Assembly (NCBI GenBank): GCA_017461505.1
Contig: JAFTXV010000007.1
Location: 372,001 to 436,000, forward strand
Direction of reading: 5' to 3'
DNA: 64,000 bases
Source of the DNA: Paludibacteraceae bacterium
Lineage (GTDB): Bacteria; Bacteroidota; Bacteroidia; Bacteroidales; Paludibacteraceae
Shown: positions 34,758-43,148 of the stretch, in pieces
Layout of the letters: the number at the start of each line of letters is the position of its first letter
How positions within the stretch are numbered: position 1 is the stretch's first letter
The notes under the pieces: model-generated
The model's database searches: none
The model's input: only the letters and a program-made list of their open reading frames with translations
What the model was told of the DNA's origin: nothing
Program-made: the position numbers and the translations under genes

Positions 34758-35951
34758 TTAAATAAGCGCTTGTGTGTCGGAAGCAATCATCCATTCTTCA
34801 TCGGTAGGAATCAAGCAAACCTTCACCTTGCTCTCTGGAGTGGTAAGCACAGCTTCTATACCACGTACAGAGTTATTCTTATCCTCATCAAAATCTATAC
34901 CAAGATAGGTAAGACCCTTCATTACTTCTTGACGGATATAATGGTCGTTCTCGCCAATACCTCCAGTAAAGACGATTACATCTACACCATTCATGGCTGC
35001 AGCATACGCACCAATATATTTCTTTACGCGATAGATAAAGATACGACGAGCCAAATCCGCACGCTTGTTACCCGCTTGCACAGCTGCCTCGATATCACGT
35101 GCATCGCTAGATACACCACTCACGCCCAAAAGACCAGACTTCTTGTTCATCAAGTTAGAAAACTCTGTCGTAGAGAGATTCTCTTTCTCCATGATATAGG
35201 TAGCAGCGCCAAGGTCCATATCACCAGCGCGAGTACCCATCATCAAGCCCTCTAATGGAGTCAGACCCATAGAAGTATCTACTGATTCTCCATTCATTAC
35301 AGCAGTACAACTACCACCGTTACCAATATGAGCAGTAATAACCTTTGTGGTCTTTGGATCCAAACCTAAATATTCGCATACACGTGCAGATACATAGCGA
35401 TGTGAGGTACCATGGAAACCATAACGACGAATGCCATATTTCTCATACAACTCATATGGAATAGCATACATATATGCCTCATCTGGCATCGTTTGATGGA
35501 ACGCTGTATCAAATACCGCCACTTGAGGTACGCCTGGCAAAGCGTGTTCTACTGCCTCAATACCCTTCAAGTTGGCAGGGTTGTGGAGTGGTGCTAATTC
35601 TACGCACTTCACAATCATTTCCTTCACTTCAGGAGTAATGAGTACCGACTTATTGAATTTCTCGCCTCCGTGTACTACACGATGACCTACAGCTTGGATT
35701 TCCTCCAGAGAAGCAATACAACCTATTTTCTCATCCACCAAGCTATTCAAAATCAATTGAATACCCACAGTGTGCTCTGGCATCAGTTGCTCAATCTTCA
35801 CTTTCTCGCCATTGTTCAATTTGATTTGCAAGAACGAGTCTGGCAAACCAATTTTCTCAACTCCACCCTGTACCATAACGGTCTGAGTGTCCATGTCAAA
35901 AAGTTTGTACTTGATACTGCTACTGCCGCAGTTTAATACTAAAATCTTCAT
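34758..35951 (-). CDS. ackA: Acetate kinase
   Basis: A 397-residue ASKHA-fold kinase that makes ATP and acetate from acetyl phosphate. Motifs: VLNCGSSSIKYKLF at the N terminus, FDTAFHQTMPDEAY, YGFHGTSHRYVS, HIGNGGSC and FTGGIGEND. The start is MKILVLN at 35951; a longer frame to 35984 adds unrelated residues. It follows pta after 51 bases and is the second gene of the acetate-forming unit. Confidence 0.97.
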   Translation of the reverse strand: MKILVLNCGSSSIKYKLFDMDTQTVMVQGGVEKIGLPDSFLQIKLNNGEKVKIEQLMPEHTVGIQLILNSLVDEKIGCIASLEEIQAVGHRVVHGGEKFNKSVLITPEVKEMIVKCVELAPLHNPANLKGIEAVEHALPGVPQVAVFDTAFHQTMPDEAYMYAIPYELYEKYGIRRYGFHGTSHRYVSARVCEYLGLDPKTTKVITAHIGNGGSCTAVMNGESVDTSMGLTPLEGLMMGTRAGDMDLGAATYIMEKENLSTTEFSNLMNKKSGLLGVSGVSSDARDIEAAVQAGNKRADLARRIFIYRVKKYIGAYAAAMNGVDVIVFTGGIGENDHYIRQEVMKGLTYLGIDFDEDKNNSVRGIEAVLTTPESKVKVCLIPTDEEWMIASDTQALI

Positions 35952-36002
35952 ATCTTTATGTGTGTTTTTATGGTTAATATTCATTGTTTAAACTTTCTAC
36001 TC

Positions 36003-37016
36003 TTATTTCATTCCTATTGCTTGATTGGCAGTAATGATCACCATTTGCACAATATCTTGCACCTTGCATCCACGACTAAGGTCGTTGACTGGCGCTGCGA
36101 TACCTTGCAAGATAGGTCCTACAGCATCTGCACCAGAGAAACGCTCTACCAATTTGTAGCCGATATTACCTGCTTGCAAATCAGGGAAAACGAGCACATT
36201 GGCCTTACCTGCCACAGGTGAACCTGGTGCCTTTTGTTGACCCACGCTCTCCACCAATGCAGCATCCAATTGCAATTCACCATCCAATGCCAAGTCTGGT
36301 GCCATCTCATGTGCAATACGAGTTGCCTCTGTCACTTTATCTACGAGCTCATGCTTTGCGCTACCCTTTGATGAGAAACTAAGCATCGCCACACGTGGCT
36401 CAATACCTCCAAGTGCCTTAGCGGTCTCAGCTGTGGTAACTGCTATCTCAGCCAACTCTTGCGCATTAGGACATGGGTTAACCGCACAGTCTGCAAATAC
36501 GAGGAAGCCATTCTCTCCCAAGTGCTTAGCAGGAGTAAACATCAAGAACGCACCCGATACGATATGTACACCTGGGCGAGTCTTTAATATTTGGAATGCT
36601 GGACGAATAGTATCAGCAGTAGTACCACGTGCACCCGCCAACTCGCCATCTGCATCGCCATTCTTAATCATCAAGCAGCCCAAATAGAGTGGATCTTTCA
36701 CCTTCTCGGTAGCTTGCTCCAGAGTCATACCTTTAGCCTTGCGTAGTTCGAAGAGCAGATTGGCATACTCTGGCATCTTAGGATCTGTAAGGGGATCAAT
36801 AATAGTTAGATTCTCACCTTTTAACACATACTCATGGCCTTTCTCCTCTGCCATCTTGTTGATAACAGCAGGGGATCCGAGCAAAATCAAATTGGCAATT
36901 TTATCACGAAGGATAATATTCGCCGCCTCTAGTGTACGAGGTTCGTCACCCTCTGGCAATACAATGCGCTGTGGATTGGCTTGCGCGCGCTCAAGCATTT
37001 GTTGTAAAATTTCCAT
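36003..37016 (-). CDS. pta: Phosphate acetyltransferase
   Basis: A 337-residue enzyme (short form, no N-terminal DRTGG domain) converting acetyl-CoA and phosphate to acetyl phosphate. Seen: RIVLPEGDEPRTLEAA near the N terminus, GELAGARGTTADTIRPAFQI, VFADCAVNPCPNAQELAEIA, ALDGELQLDAAL and VFPDLQAGNIGYKL. The pta-ackA order with one promoter in front is the usual route for ATP and acetate formation in fermenters. Confidence 0.97.
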   Translation of the reverse strand: MEILQQMLERAQANPQRIVLPEGDEPRTLEAANIILRDKIANLILLGSPAVINKMAEEKGHEYVLKGENLTIIDPLTDPKMPEYANLLFELRKAKGMTLEQATEKVKDPLYLGCLMIKNGDADGELAGARGTTADTIRPAFQILKTRPGVHIVSGAFLMFTPAKHLGENGFLVFADCAVNPCPNAQELAEIAVTTAETAKALGGIEPRVAMLSFSSKGSAKHELVDKVTEATRIAHEMAPDLALDGELQLDAALVESVGQQKAPGSPVAGKANVLVFPDLQAGNIGYKLVERFSGADAVGPILQGIAAPVNDLSRGCKVQDIVQMVIITANQAIGMK

Positions 37017-37079
37017 ATCTTTGCTTTTATTTATTCAAAATTTAATTACTCTATAGGCACACTAGTCCAAAATAGTGTA

Positions 37080-37110
37080 CAAAGGTACAAAATAAAAAGC
37101 ACATTTGCAA
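37080..37110 (-). promoter_or_regulatory. Promoter of pta-ackA
   Basis: Minus strand TTGCAAATGTGC (37110-37099), T-rich spacer, TACCTTTG (37087-37080). Predicted start about 37075. Divergent from the tRNA-Met promoter 60 bases away. Confidence 0.72.
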
Positions 37111-37147
37111 CAAAAGTATGAAAAAAGTACTTTTTTCCATCTTTTTC

Positions 37148-37180
37148 TTTGTTATTTCAAAAAATAGTTGTACCTTTGCA
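37148..37180 (+). promoter_or_regulatory. Promoter upstream of tRNA-Met(CAU)
   Basis: TTTG at 37148-37151, 19 bases, TACCTTTG at 37171-37178, followed by CACC: both boxes fit. The tRNA begins about 80 bases downstream. Confidence 0.65.
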
Positions 37181-37266
37181 CCGTATTTGACTTTTGCCTT
37201 GGCAGTTTACTGCGACGCAAGTGATCAAAAAACGAAACCATACTTCGTGAGTTTGGTTGAAAAGGA

Positions 37267-37341
37267 GGTCCTATAGCTCAGTTGGTTAGTAGCACCTGAC
37301 TCATAATCAGGGGGTCCTTGGTTCAAGCCCAAGTGGGACCA
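37267..37341 (+). tRNA. tRNA with CAU anticodon (Met or lysidine-Ile)
   Basis: Acceptor GGTCCTA pairs with TGGGACC, T8-A9, anticodon loop CTCATAA with CAU, T arm CTTGG-TTCAAGC-CCAAG, discriminator A; no encoded CCA. The acceptor starts GG and not the C-A mismatch of initiators, so this is elongator Met or Ile2. The D arm is odd: GCTC faces TAGC with one extra base compared with the usual GTTAGAGC, leaving a C13-U22 mismatch (75 bases in all). Confidence 0.88.
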
Positions 37342-37343
37342 CA

Positions 37344-37376
37344 AAAAAATCATCCAAGTTGTTGGATGATTTTTTT
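37344..37376. terminator. Bidirectional terminator between tRNA(CAU) and tmRNA
   Basis: CATCCAA-GTTG-TTGGATG stem flanked by A-runs on the left and T-runs on the right, so it can end transcription from both sides. Confidence 0.88.
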
Positions 37377-37423
37377 GTTTTTTTGTGGAAGTGGCGGGAT
37401 TTCTTCTTAATCCCCAAGGCTTG

Positions 37424-37812
37424 TGGAGATAGCGGGATTCGAACCCGCGTCCAAACAAGGAACCAATATGCTTTCTACACGCTTATCTTGGCCTTTATTT
37501 TCGAGCAATGGCAAGACCCAAGCCACCAACCATTGCCTTATCTGCTTTGATCTCATTTCTGCATCGCAGCCTACAGAAACCAGCCCTGATATTTCCGCAC
37601 CGCTTGATCCTATCAGCCTCTGGGCGTTGGCTTGGAGCGATGTCTCGGTTCAGCACCTTGTGCCGAAACTAGGCGAATCTACTATACTTCGATTACGCAG
37701 CGAGAGCTACAGTATTGTTGCCAGTTATAATGGCGAACCCGATTAACGAGCGGTGTTCATGCTCGACGTGCTTACATACCTGTTCTACCTGCTGTCAAAA
37801 CCAAATATCCCC
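37424..37812 (-). ncRNA. ssrA: Transfer-messenger RNA (tmRNA)
   Basis: The minus-strand 5' end GGGGATA pairs with the 3' end TATCTCC (one G-U), forming the tRNA-like acceptor; the T arm GCGGGTTCGAATCCCGC is next to it, and the discriminator is A (CCA not encoded). Length is about 389 bases. The tag frame begins with GGC at 37723 and encodes GNNTVALAA then TAA (37696-37694), the ALAA degradation signal recognised by ClpXP. tmRNA with SmpB rescues ribosomes stalled on broken mRNA. It has its own promoter (37831-37864). Confidence 0.95.
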
Positions 37813-37830
37813 GTAAAACAGATTTGCGGC

Positions 37831-37864
37831 TGCAAAGGTACAACAAATAATGCACATATGCAAG
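37831..37864 (-). promoter_or_regulatory. Promoter of tmRNA
   Basis: Minus strand CTTGCATATGTGC, T-rich spacer, TACCTTTGCA (37840-37831); start of transcription near the tmRNA 5' end at 37812-37826. Confidence 0.72.
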
Positions 37865-37874
37865 TAAAAGCGAG

Positions 37875-38107
37875 CAATTATTTTCAAAAAAATAGATTTA
37901 TCTATTGAATATGTTCATCTACTACGCGTTGGAAGGTTGCTTACATAAGGGTATGTAGAGGAGCATATTCAAGAGGCAGAGCCGTATTTTTCAAAAAAAG
38001 TGCGAGCGAACTGAAGTATGGGCTGCATAGGGCGAACGTAGCTACGAGGGAATATTGGAAACTTCGTTCGAGCATAGCGAGATAAGAATTGTTTCCAATA
38101 GGCAGAT
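37875..38107 (-). ncRNA. Possible structured small RNA upstream of ssrA
   Basis: A non-coding stretch with gene-like RNA signals on the minus strand: a promoter-like TTGC ... TACCTTCG (about 38138-38113), a hairpin TATTGGAAAC ... GTTTCCAATA (38101-38052), a second long hairpin GAATATGCTCCTCTAC ... GTAGATGAACATATTC (37970-37905), and a short ATAGAT/ATCTAT stem followed by seven T (about 37902-37886). The T-tract ends just before the tmRNA promoter. It does not match RNase P, SRP RNA or a riboswitch that I recognise. A 6S-like RNA or a decayed repeat element are the alternatives. Confidence 0.4.
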
Positions 38108-38167
38108 GTTCGAAGGTACAACAAATAAATGAATTGTGCAAATATCTGTACAAATACTATGCAAATA

Positions 38168-38869
38168 TTAGTTATATTTCTCTATAAGCTCCTCAACCAA
38201 TTCAGGAACGCCGATGGTGGCGTTTTTTTGTATGTGGTGGACGCGGTAGCGGTAGATGCCGAGTTCGGGAGTATTGGGATCTATCACATAAATTTCTGCC
38301 GTATGTCTTGCATATTGCAGCAATGATGCTGCGGGATAGACATTGAGCGAAGTACCTACCACGATAAGGATATCCGCTTGGCTAGCTACTTCACAAGCCA
38401 ACGGGAAATACGGCACATCTTCGCCAAAGAAGACCACATAAGGGCGAAGAAGTGAGCCGTCGGGATGGCGGTCGCCATAGTGTTGCTCCCAACCATCTAA
38501 GTCGATGGTTGCCAGTTGGTTGGTTTCGGAGCGAAGCTTGGTGATTTCGCCGTGTAAGTGGATGACATCGTGACTACCAGCACGCTCGTGGAGGTTGTCG
38601 ATGTTTTGGGTGATGACTTGGGTGTTAGGGAAGACTTCTTGCAGGCGAGCAATGGCATGATGTGCTGCATTGGGTTGCGCTGCAAGAGCTTCACGGCGAC
38701 GCATGTTGTAGAACTCTACACAAAGTTGGGGATTGTTGAGCCATGCATCGTGGGTGCATACATCTTCTATGCGGTAGCGGTCCCACATACCGTCGGAGCC
38801 ACGAAAAGTACCTAATCCGCTCTCTGCGGATACGCCTGCTCCTGTAAAAACAACGATTTTCTTAGTCAT
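38168..38869 (-). CDS. NAD-dependent protein deacylase, sirtuin (CobB-like), zinc-site lacking
   Basis: A 233-residue sirtuin that removes acyl groups from lysines using NAD+. Motifs: FTGAGVSAESGLGTFRG (NAD loop), TQNIDNLHERAG, the catalytic His in HLHGE, RPYVVFFGE and VVGTSLNVYPAASL. The start is MTKKIVVF at 38869; the upstream ATG at 38914 lies inside the promoter. Between HGE and FFGE there is not one cysteine, so the four-Cys zinc site of most sirtuins is absent. Confidence 0.92.
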   Translation of the reverse strand: MTKKIVVFTGAGVSAESGLGTFRGSDGMWDRYRIEDVCTHDAWLNNPQLCVEFYNMRRREALAAQPNAAHHAIARLQEVFPNTQVITQNIDNLHERAGSHDVIHLHGEITKLRSETNQLATIDLDGWEQHYGDRHPDGSLLRPYVVFFGEDVPYFPLACEVASQADILIVVGTSLNVYPAASLLQYARHTAEIYVIDPNTPELGIYRYRVHHIQKNATIGVPELVEELIEKYN

Positions 38870-38910
38870 AATAAATGGGGTGTTAGTGGTTAATGTTATG
38901 ATTATTGAGT

Positions 38911-38943
38911 GCAAAGGTAGTGAAAGTTTTGCAGATTTGCAAG
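38911..38943 (-). promoter_or_regulatory. Promoter of the sirtuin gene
   Basis: Minus strand CTTGCAAATCTGC, spacer, TACCTTTGC (about 38919-38911), with a leader of about 40 bases before the ATG at 38869. Confidence 0.7.
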
Positions 38944-39351
38944 TTTTAGAAGGTAAAATTTTGCTTTTATAGTGAAATAGTGAAAGTAGTTGATAGATAC
39001 GGTATTCCTAGGGTAAGAATAGGGTAATCTATCGTGTATCTAACGTATATCTATCGTATATGTAACGTAGTTGATAGCGGGTTGGTAGCGGAAAAAGCCT
39101 ACCCCTAGCCCCTCCCTAAAGGGATTCTTTGGAAAGATTACCCGAATAGTATTCGGGAATAATGAACAAACAAATCAGCTCGGGGACAATAGCTATAGAA
39201 TCAAAAGAAAAATCCATATCCTGCAAATTTTGATGCAAAGATATGGATTTATATGTACGTGCGAAAAGACGCGCTATAATGCCTAGTTTAGCAATTCCAA
39301 TAAATATGTTTTGCTATACTTGGTTATTTTTCTACAACAGTCACAAAGTCA
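38944..39351. other. Non-coding gap with tandem 11-mers
   Basis: No gene is supported. Three 11-mers (TATCTAACGTA, TATCTATCGTA, TATGTAACGTA) lie at 39037-39069 among other phased TAGGGTAA/GTTGATAG words; a decayed CCCCTCCCTAAAGGGA element is at 39099-39125. Confidence 0.55.
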
Positions 39352-40155
39352 TTAGTTGACTCTAATAAATGTACCTCCTGCAAACCCTTCGCCAATGAGT
39401 GTTTTACTATCTTTAATATTAAACAATAAGTCACCCCTATCTGTCCTCACCTTAACAATGTCCTCGTCTAATTCATAACTGGTAGAAAAAGGAAATCCAA
39501 AAATGGCATCAATAATCGTTACCGTCTTTTTCCCTCTAAATATTAATTTCTTATAGAAAACACAATCTTTGGATTCATAAGTTCCTTGGAGAAATGCATA
39601 ATTCTTGTATTGCTTTTTCTCTGATATAGAAAGAGCTGTATATTCAGAAAGATACTTTTTGAGATCTGGAGTAACTTTCGACCAATCTTCTATGCCATAT
39701 TTATCGTATAAATAAAATACAAATGGCACCCATTTCTCGTTTATCTCTTTTTGGCTCTCTTCGTAATTTAAAACAGAGTCAACTGTGATTGATTGTACTT
39801 TCTTGTCTGCAAACCTATAAGTTCTTCTTTGAACAATTAGCGGATGTATATCTAATAGTAAATCTGCGACATTACGCATTTGTTCTTCAGTCCTGACTAT
39901 ACTATCCAAGTCTTGAATACTTAAAATCTCCCCTTGACAGTCTATAGACTTTAAATTATCAAGCCTTGACAAATATTCTTCTTTGTTTAATGTATCTGTC
40001 CCATAGTACATAAAATCATCTGCTATGAGTTGGCTTACTTTCTCTTTATTAAAGCTATTTTCTGCCTCTAATAAATTTTTAACAACATCCTCTTTGCTTG
40101 GTTGACAAGAAGAGAAAAGAATGACACATACAAAAATTGGAAAAAAGTTTTTCAT
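39352..40155 (-). CDS. Unknown lipoprotein with NTF2-like N-terminal region
   Basis: A 267-residue protein with a lipobox (FSSCQ, Cys near 17). Residues ~20-90 have the pattern of DUF4440/NTF2-like folds (VVKNLLEAENSFNKEKVSQLIADDFMYYG). The rest is not recognised; it is rich in charged residues and ends in a predicted beta-rich region (GKKTVTIIDAIFGFPF ... GGTFIRVN). It is a single gene with its own promoter between the sirtuin and malQ. Base composition is more AT-rich than neighbours, and the neighbourhood is filled with repeats, so recent gain is possible. Confidence 0.65.
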   Translation of the reverse strand: MKNFFPIFVCVILFSSCQPSKEDVVKNLLEAENSFNKEKVSQLIADDFMYYGTDTLNKEEYLSRLDNLKSIDCQGEILSIQDLDSIVRTEEQMRNVADLLLDIHPLIVQRRTYRFADKKVQSITVDSVLNYEESQKEINEKWVPFVFYLYDKYGIEDWSKVTPDLKKYLSEYTALSISEKKQYKNYAFLQGTYESKDCVFYKKLIFRGKKTVTIIDAIFGFPFSTSYELDEDIVKVRTDRGDLLFNIKDSKTLIGEGFAGGTFIRVN

Positions 40156-40184
40156 ATTTACTCTAATATAAACAATTTTGCTTG

Positions 40185-40216
40185 CAAAATTACTCAAAAA
40201 AATTGGATTGAGCAAT
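40185..40216 (-). promoter_or_regulatory. Promoter of the 39352-40155 lipoprotein gene
   Basis: Minus strand TTGC (40215-40212), 19 bases, TAATTTTG (40192-40185). Confidence 0.68.
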
Positions 40217-40491
40217 AATCAACCTAAAAAAATGTATTTTGTAAGCTTTTTGCTACAAAAATACCTCCATGCCGTTGATGGTATAGATGCAAACCTGCAG
40301 GCACGTCCGCAGGAGCCACCGGAGATGTGAATAAGTTCATACTTACACTATTTTATGGAAATTATATAGAATAGCACATCTGAGAATTGGGCGTTATTAG
40401 GCTTCATTGGACTTTTATCGAAGGTATGGGTGATAAGCAAATCGCCAGCGCTGATGAGCACTGGCGATTGATGCATTATGATATAGAACTA
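40217..40491. other. Gap between lipoprotein gene and malQ
   Basis: About 275 bases with no supported gene. The minus strand near 40262-40320 can be read as ending IYTINGMEVFL or PAGLHLYHQRHGGIFVA, which faintly recalls a secretion tail, but no frame extends. Confidence 0.4.
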
Positions 40492-43098
40492 TTATCTCAC
40501 TTGGGTGAGGGATTTCACGTGAGCGTTGAAGGCGTCCTTCTTGAGCAAGTCCTCGAGGGTGAGGTGCATGCGGTAGTTCCAGAAATGTTCTGGGTTGCTT
40601 GGCAAGTTGATACGCTCAGCGTGTTGGTCAGCCAAACGAATATCACCATCAATAGCAAACCAGTCTTGCAATGGGAGAATCACCCACATTGCTGGGCTAT
40701 ACATGTGCTGATTAACGATGAATTCGGCAATTTCTGGTGACATCTCCTGTGGAGCTTCACCCCACCAGCCCATTTGTTCGTTGTAGAACTTCTGAGTGAC
40801 TTGGCGGTCCTCCTCCCACCATGCACGCATAGGATTCATGTCGTGGGTACCAATGGTACAAACGCTATGATAAGGAGCGTCCGCTGGGTGAGCGAAAGCT
40901 ACGGTTGGATCCTTAGGCATGCGTTGGATCTCGAGCGAGAGGATCTGCAATTGGTTCATGACATCAGGCACACATGATGGCACCATACCGAGGTCCTCGC
41001 CGCAGCAAAGCATGTCGGTAGAAGCGATGAGTGTAGGCAACTTCTTGAGTGCAGACTCGCGCCAGAAAGAGGTGTGGCGGTGGTAGAAGTAGTCGTTGTG
41101 GATGTCAGCCAAGAGTTGGCGTTGGTCGGCATAGAGCTCTTGGTAGTTGTGTGACTGGTAGAGCGCGATGCGTGGGTGGAGCATTGATGGGTTCTTCTGG
41201 TCGCGCACGAAGAGCACCTCGCAATGGAGATACAAGAGTCCGTTGAGGACATTGTCGATATTGCAGTTGTTCTCGTGAGCTGCACGGTTCTCAGGGTTGA
41301 GGAAGAACTGTTGCACCTTGCGTTGGGTGTCGAGATGCTCAGGGAAGAAGTAGATATATCCGTCGTTGGTAAGGAGGAAATTGTTCTTCACATACTCGGT
41401 ATCGTAGCCGAAGGTGTCGCCGAGGAAGTTAGCGCGGATATATGGCTTGGTGAGGCGATCCTCATCGAGCTTCACGCCCATGTTCCAGAGGTCTTGGAGC
41501 GAATATGGCATCGCAGGAGAGAAGTGACCGCAGAGGCCCCAAACATCCGATTTGCGCATTTGCCAGATACGGAAGAAGCCCAGGATATGGTCCACACGAT
41601 ATGCGTCGAAGTAATCCGCCATCTTGGTGAAACGGAACTTCCACCATTGGTAGTCGTCTTGAGCCATGACATCCCAGTTGTAGGTAGGGAAGCCCCAGTT
41701 CTGACCGCGTGCATCGAAGTCATCGGGTGGTGCACCTGCCGAAGCAGAGAGGTTGAAGAGGTGTGGGTCGGTAGAAGCGTCCACGGAATCAGGAGAGATA
41801 CCGATAGGAATATCGCCCTTGAATGCCACGCCTACAGAGTGTGCGTAGTCCACTGCCTCACGGAGCTGTTTGTCCGCATGGAACTGGAGGTAGTAGTAGA
41901 AGTCCTTAGGTTGTTTGTCGCGCTTAGAGAGGAACTCTGCGTAAGGCAAGAGCCAGCCCTCGTTGGCAGCGAGGAAAGTCTTATATTCGTCAGAAGCGAA
42001 GAGAGTAGCTTTGTCGGCCTTGTAGAGGGACTTGAAGTACTTCATCTTCTCATCGTAAACGCATTGGTAGTCCGCGATGGTCTTGGCGTTGAACTCCTCC
42101 TGTGTCTTGCGATACTTCTTGAGTTGGGTAGGAGTGAGGGTGCCCATCTTCTCGATGTTGAGGTAGATTGGGTGGAGGGCAAAGACGCTAACTGCGTTGT
42201 AAGGATATGAGTCGAGGTTGTTGTGACGGAGAGTAGTGTCGTTGATTGGGAGGGTTTGGATCATTTTTTGACCTGTGAGTACAGCCCAATCTGCGAGGAG
42301 CTTGAGGTCTTGGAACTCACCAATACCAAAGCCATTCTCCGAGCGGAGAGAGAAGACTGGCACAGCTACGCCAGCGCCCTTCCAGTTGGCTTGGGTGTAG
42401 CGGAAAGGAGAGTCGGAGATGACATAGTGCTTAGCGCGTTGAACATCCCATATCTTGCGGTTCTCGCCCCACTCCATGTCCACGATGTCGCCAGATTGGA
42501 GGTCGTAGATGACATACTTGTACTCCACTACAGAGCCGAGTTTAGCATGGAAAGTGACGGTCCATTCTGGGTTATAGTTGTGGCTATTGGCAATAGGCGA
42601 TTGGCTATTGGTCAGAGGGAGTTTTTTGGTGCGATCCCACTCGCCGAGGGCGGCGATGTTACCCATGATAGCTACACCCTGATGACGCTCGAGGCGAGGT
42701 ACAGATACTTTGAGGGTGATGTTGCCAGTAGCTTTCTTAGCTGCTACAGGCGCACGGTGTGCGAAGAGCACTTGGCTGAAGACCTTAGAAGCAAAGAGGG
42801 ATTGGGATTTGTCTTGCCAGAGGTCGCGCAGCACGATATTGCCCGGTTGGCACTCGAGGAGGTGAGGCATAGACTCGCGGCGGAGGATATTGCCTTGTTC
42901 GTCGAGGACTACGTAGCAGTAAGAGATGTACTTATGGATGTCGCTGAGGGTGACTTGAGCCGACCACTCAGAGTTGCCGTGGCAGTCCATAGGGAGAGTC
43001 ACAGGCGATGCGGTAGTGATGTCCGCATCCGCAGCGTAGAGAACAGCAAGCTGTTGTCCCCATTGCGCTTGGTAGTTGATTGTGAAATGAAGTGTCAT
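40492..43098 (-). CDS. malQ: 4-alpha-glucanotransferase (amylomaltase) with two starch-binding domains
   Basis: An 868-residue GH77 enzyme that moves maltosyl chains between malto-oligosaccharides. Two N-terminal CBM20-like domains (about 1-110 and 120-235: VPRLERHQGVAIMGNIAALGEW) precede the catalytic domain, an arrangement known from plant DPE2 and Bacteroidota enzymes. GH77 landmarks: YRVDHILGFFRIW (nucleophile Asp), CCGEDLGMVP (acid/base Glu), CTIGTHDMNPMRAWWEED. No signal peptide, so cytoplasmic. Within CBM 2 an ATTGGCTATTGG-type string is translated in frame (NSQSPIANS, 42585-42620). It belongs with the GH13 protein in maltodextrin use. Confidence 0.95.
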   Translation of the reverse strand: MTLHFTINYQAQWGQQLAVLYAADADITTASPVTLPMDCHGNSEWSAQVTLSDIHKYISYCYVVLDEQGNILRRESMPHLLECQPGNIVLRDLWQDKSQSLFASKVFSQVLFAHRAPVAAKKATGNITLKVSVPRLERHQGVAIMGNIAALGEWDRTKKLPLTNSQSPIANSHNYNPEWTVTFHAKLGSVVEYKYVIYDLQSGDIVDMEWGENRKIWDVQRAKHYVISDSPFRYTQANWKGAGVAVPVFSLRSENGFGIGEFQDLKLLADWAVLTGQKMIQTLPINDTTLRHNNLDSYPYNAVSVFALHPIYLNIEKMGTLTPTQLKKYRKTQEEFNAKTIADYQCVYDEKMKYFKSLYKADKATLFASDEYKTFLAANEGWLLPYAEFLSKRDKQPKDFYYYLQFHADKQLREAVDYAHSVGVAFKGDIPIGISPDSVDASTDPHLFNLSASAGAPPDDFDARGQNWGFPTYNWDVMAQDDYQWWKFRFTKMADYFDAYRVDHILGFFRIWQMRKSDVWGLCGHFSPAMPYSLQDLWNMGVKLDEDRLTKPYIRANFLGDTFGYDTEYVKNNFLLTNDGYIYFFPEHLDTQRKVQQFFLNPENRAAHENNCNIDNVLNGLLYLHCEVLFVRDQKNPSMLHPRIALYQSHNYQELYADQRQLLADIHNDYFYHRHTSFWRESALKKLPTLIASTDMLCCGEDLGMVPSCVPDVMNQLQILSLEIQRMPKDPTVAFAHPADAPYHSVCTIGTHDMNPMRAWWEEDRQVTQKFYNEQMGWWGEAPQEMSPEIAEFIVNQHMYSPAMWVILPLQDWFAIDGDIRLADQHAERINLPSNPEHFWNYRMHLTLEDLLKKDAFNAHVKSLTQVR

Positions 43099-43129
43099 AT
43101 GTGTGTATTAAGTTTTAAAAGTTTCAGAA

Positions 43130-43146
43130 GTTCTAAAAGTTTTAAG
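43130..43146. repeat. 17-base GTTCTAAAAGTTTTAAG repeat, copy 1
   Basis: The reverse complement of this 17-mer is exact at 49492-49508. Both copies are intergenic, within longer AAAGTTTxxAAAG strings. Confidence 0.8.
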
Positions 43147-43148
43147 GG

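Noticed and set aside
38108..38167. Start of a 70-codon frame (37941-38153, minus)
   Set aside because: It overlaps the RNA-like stem-loops and promoter boxes; amino acid sequence is not protein-like.
40262..40320. Minus-strand reading resembling a secretion-signal tail (IYTINGMEVF or PAGLHLYHQRHGG)
   Set aside because: Too short, competing frames, no upstream gene body; similarity is vague.
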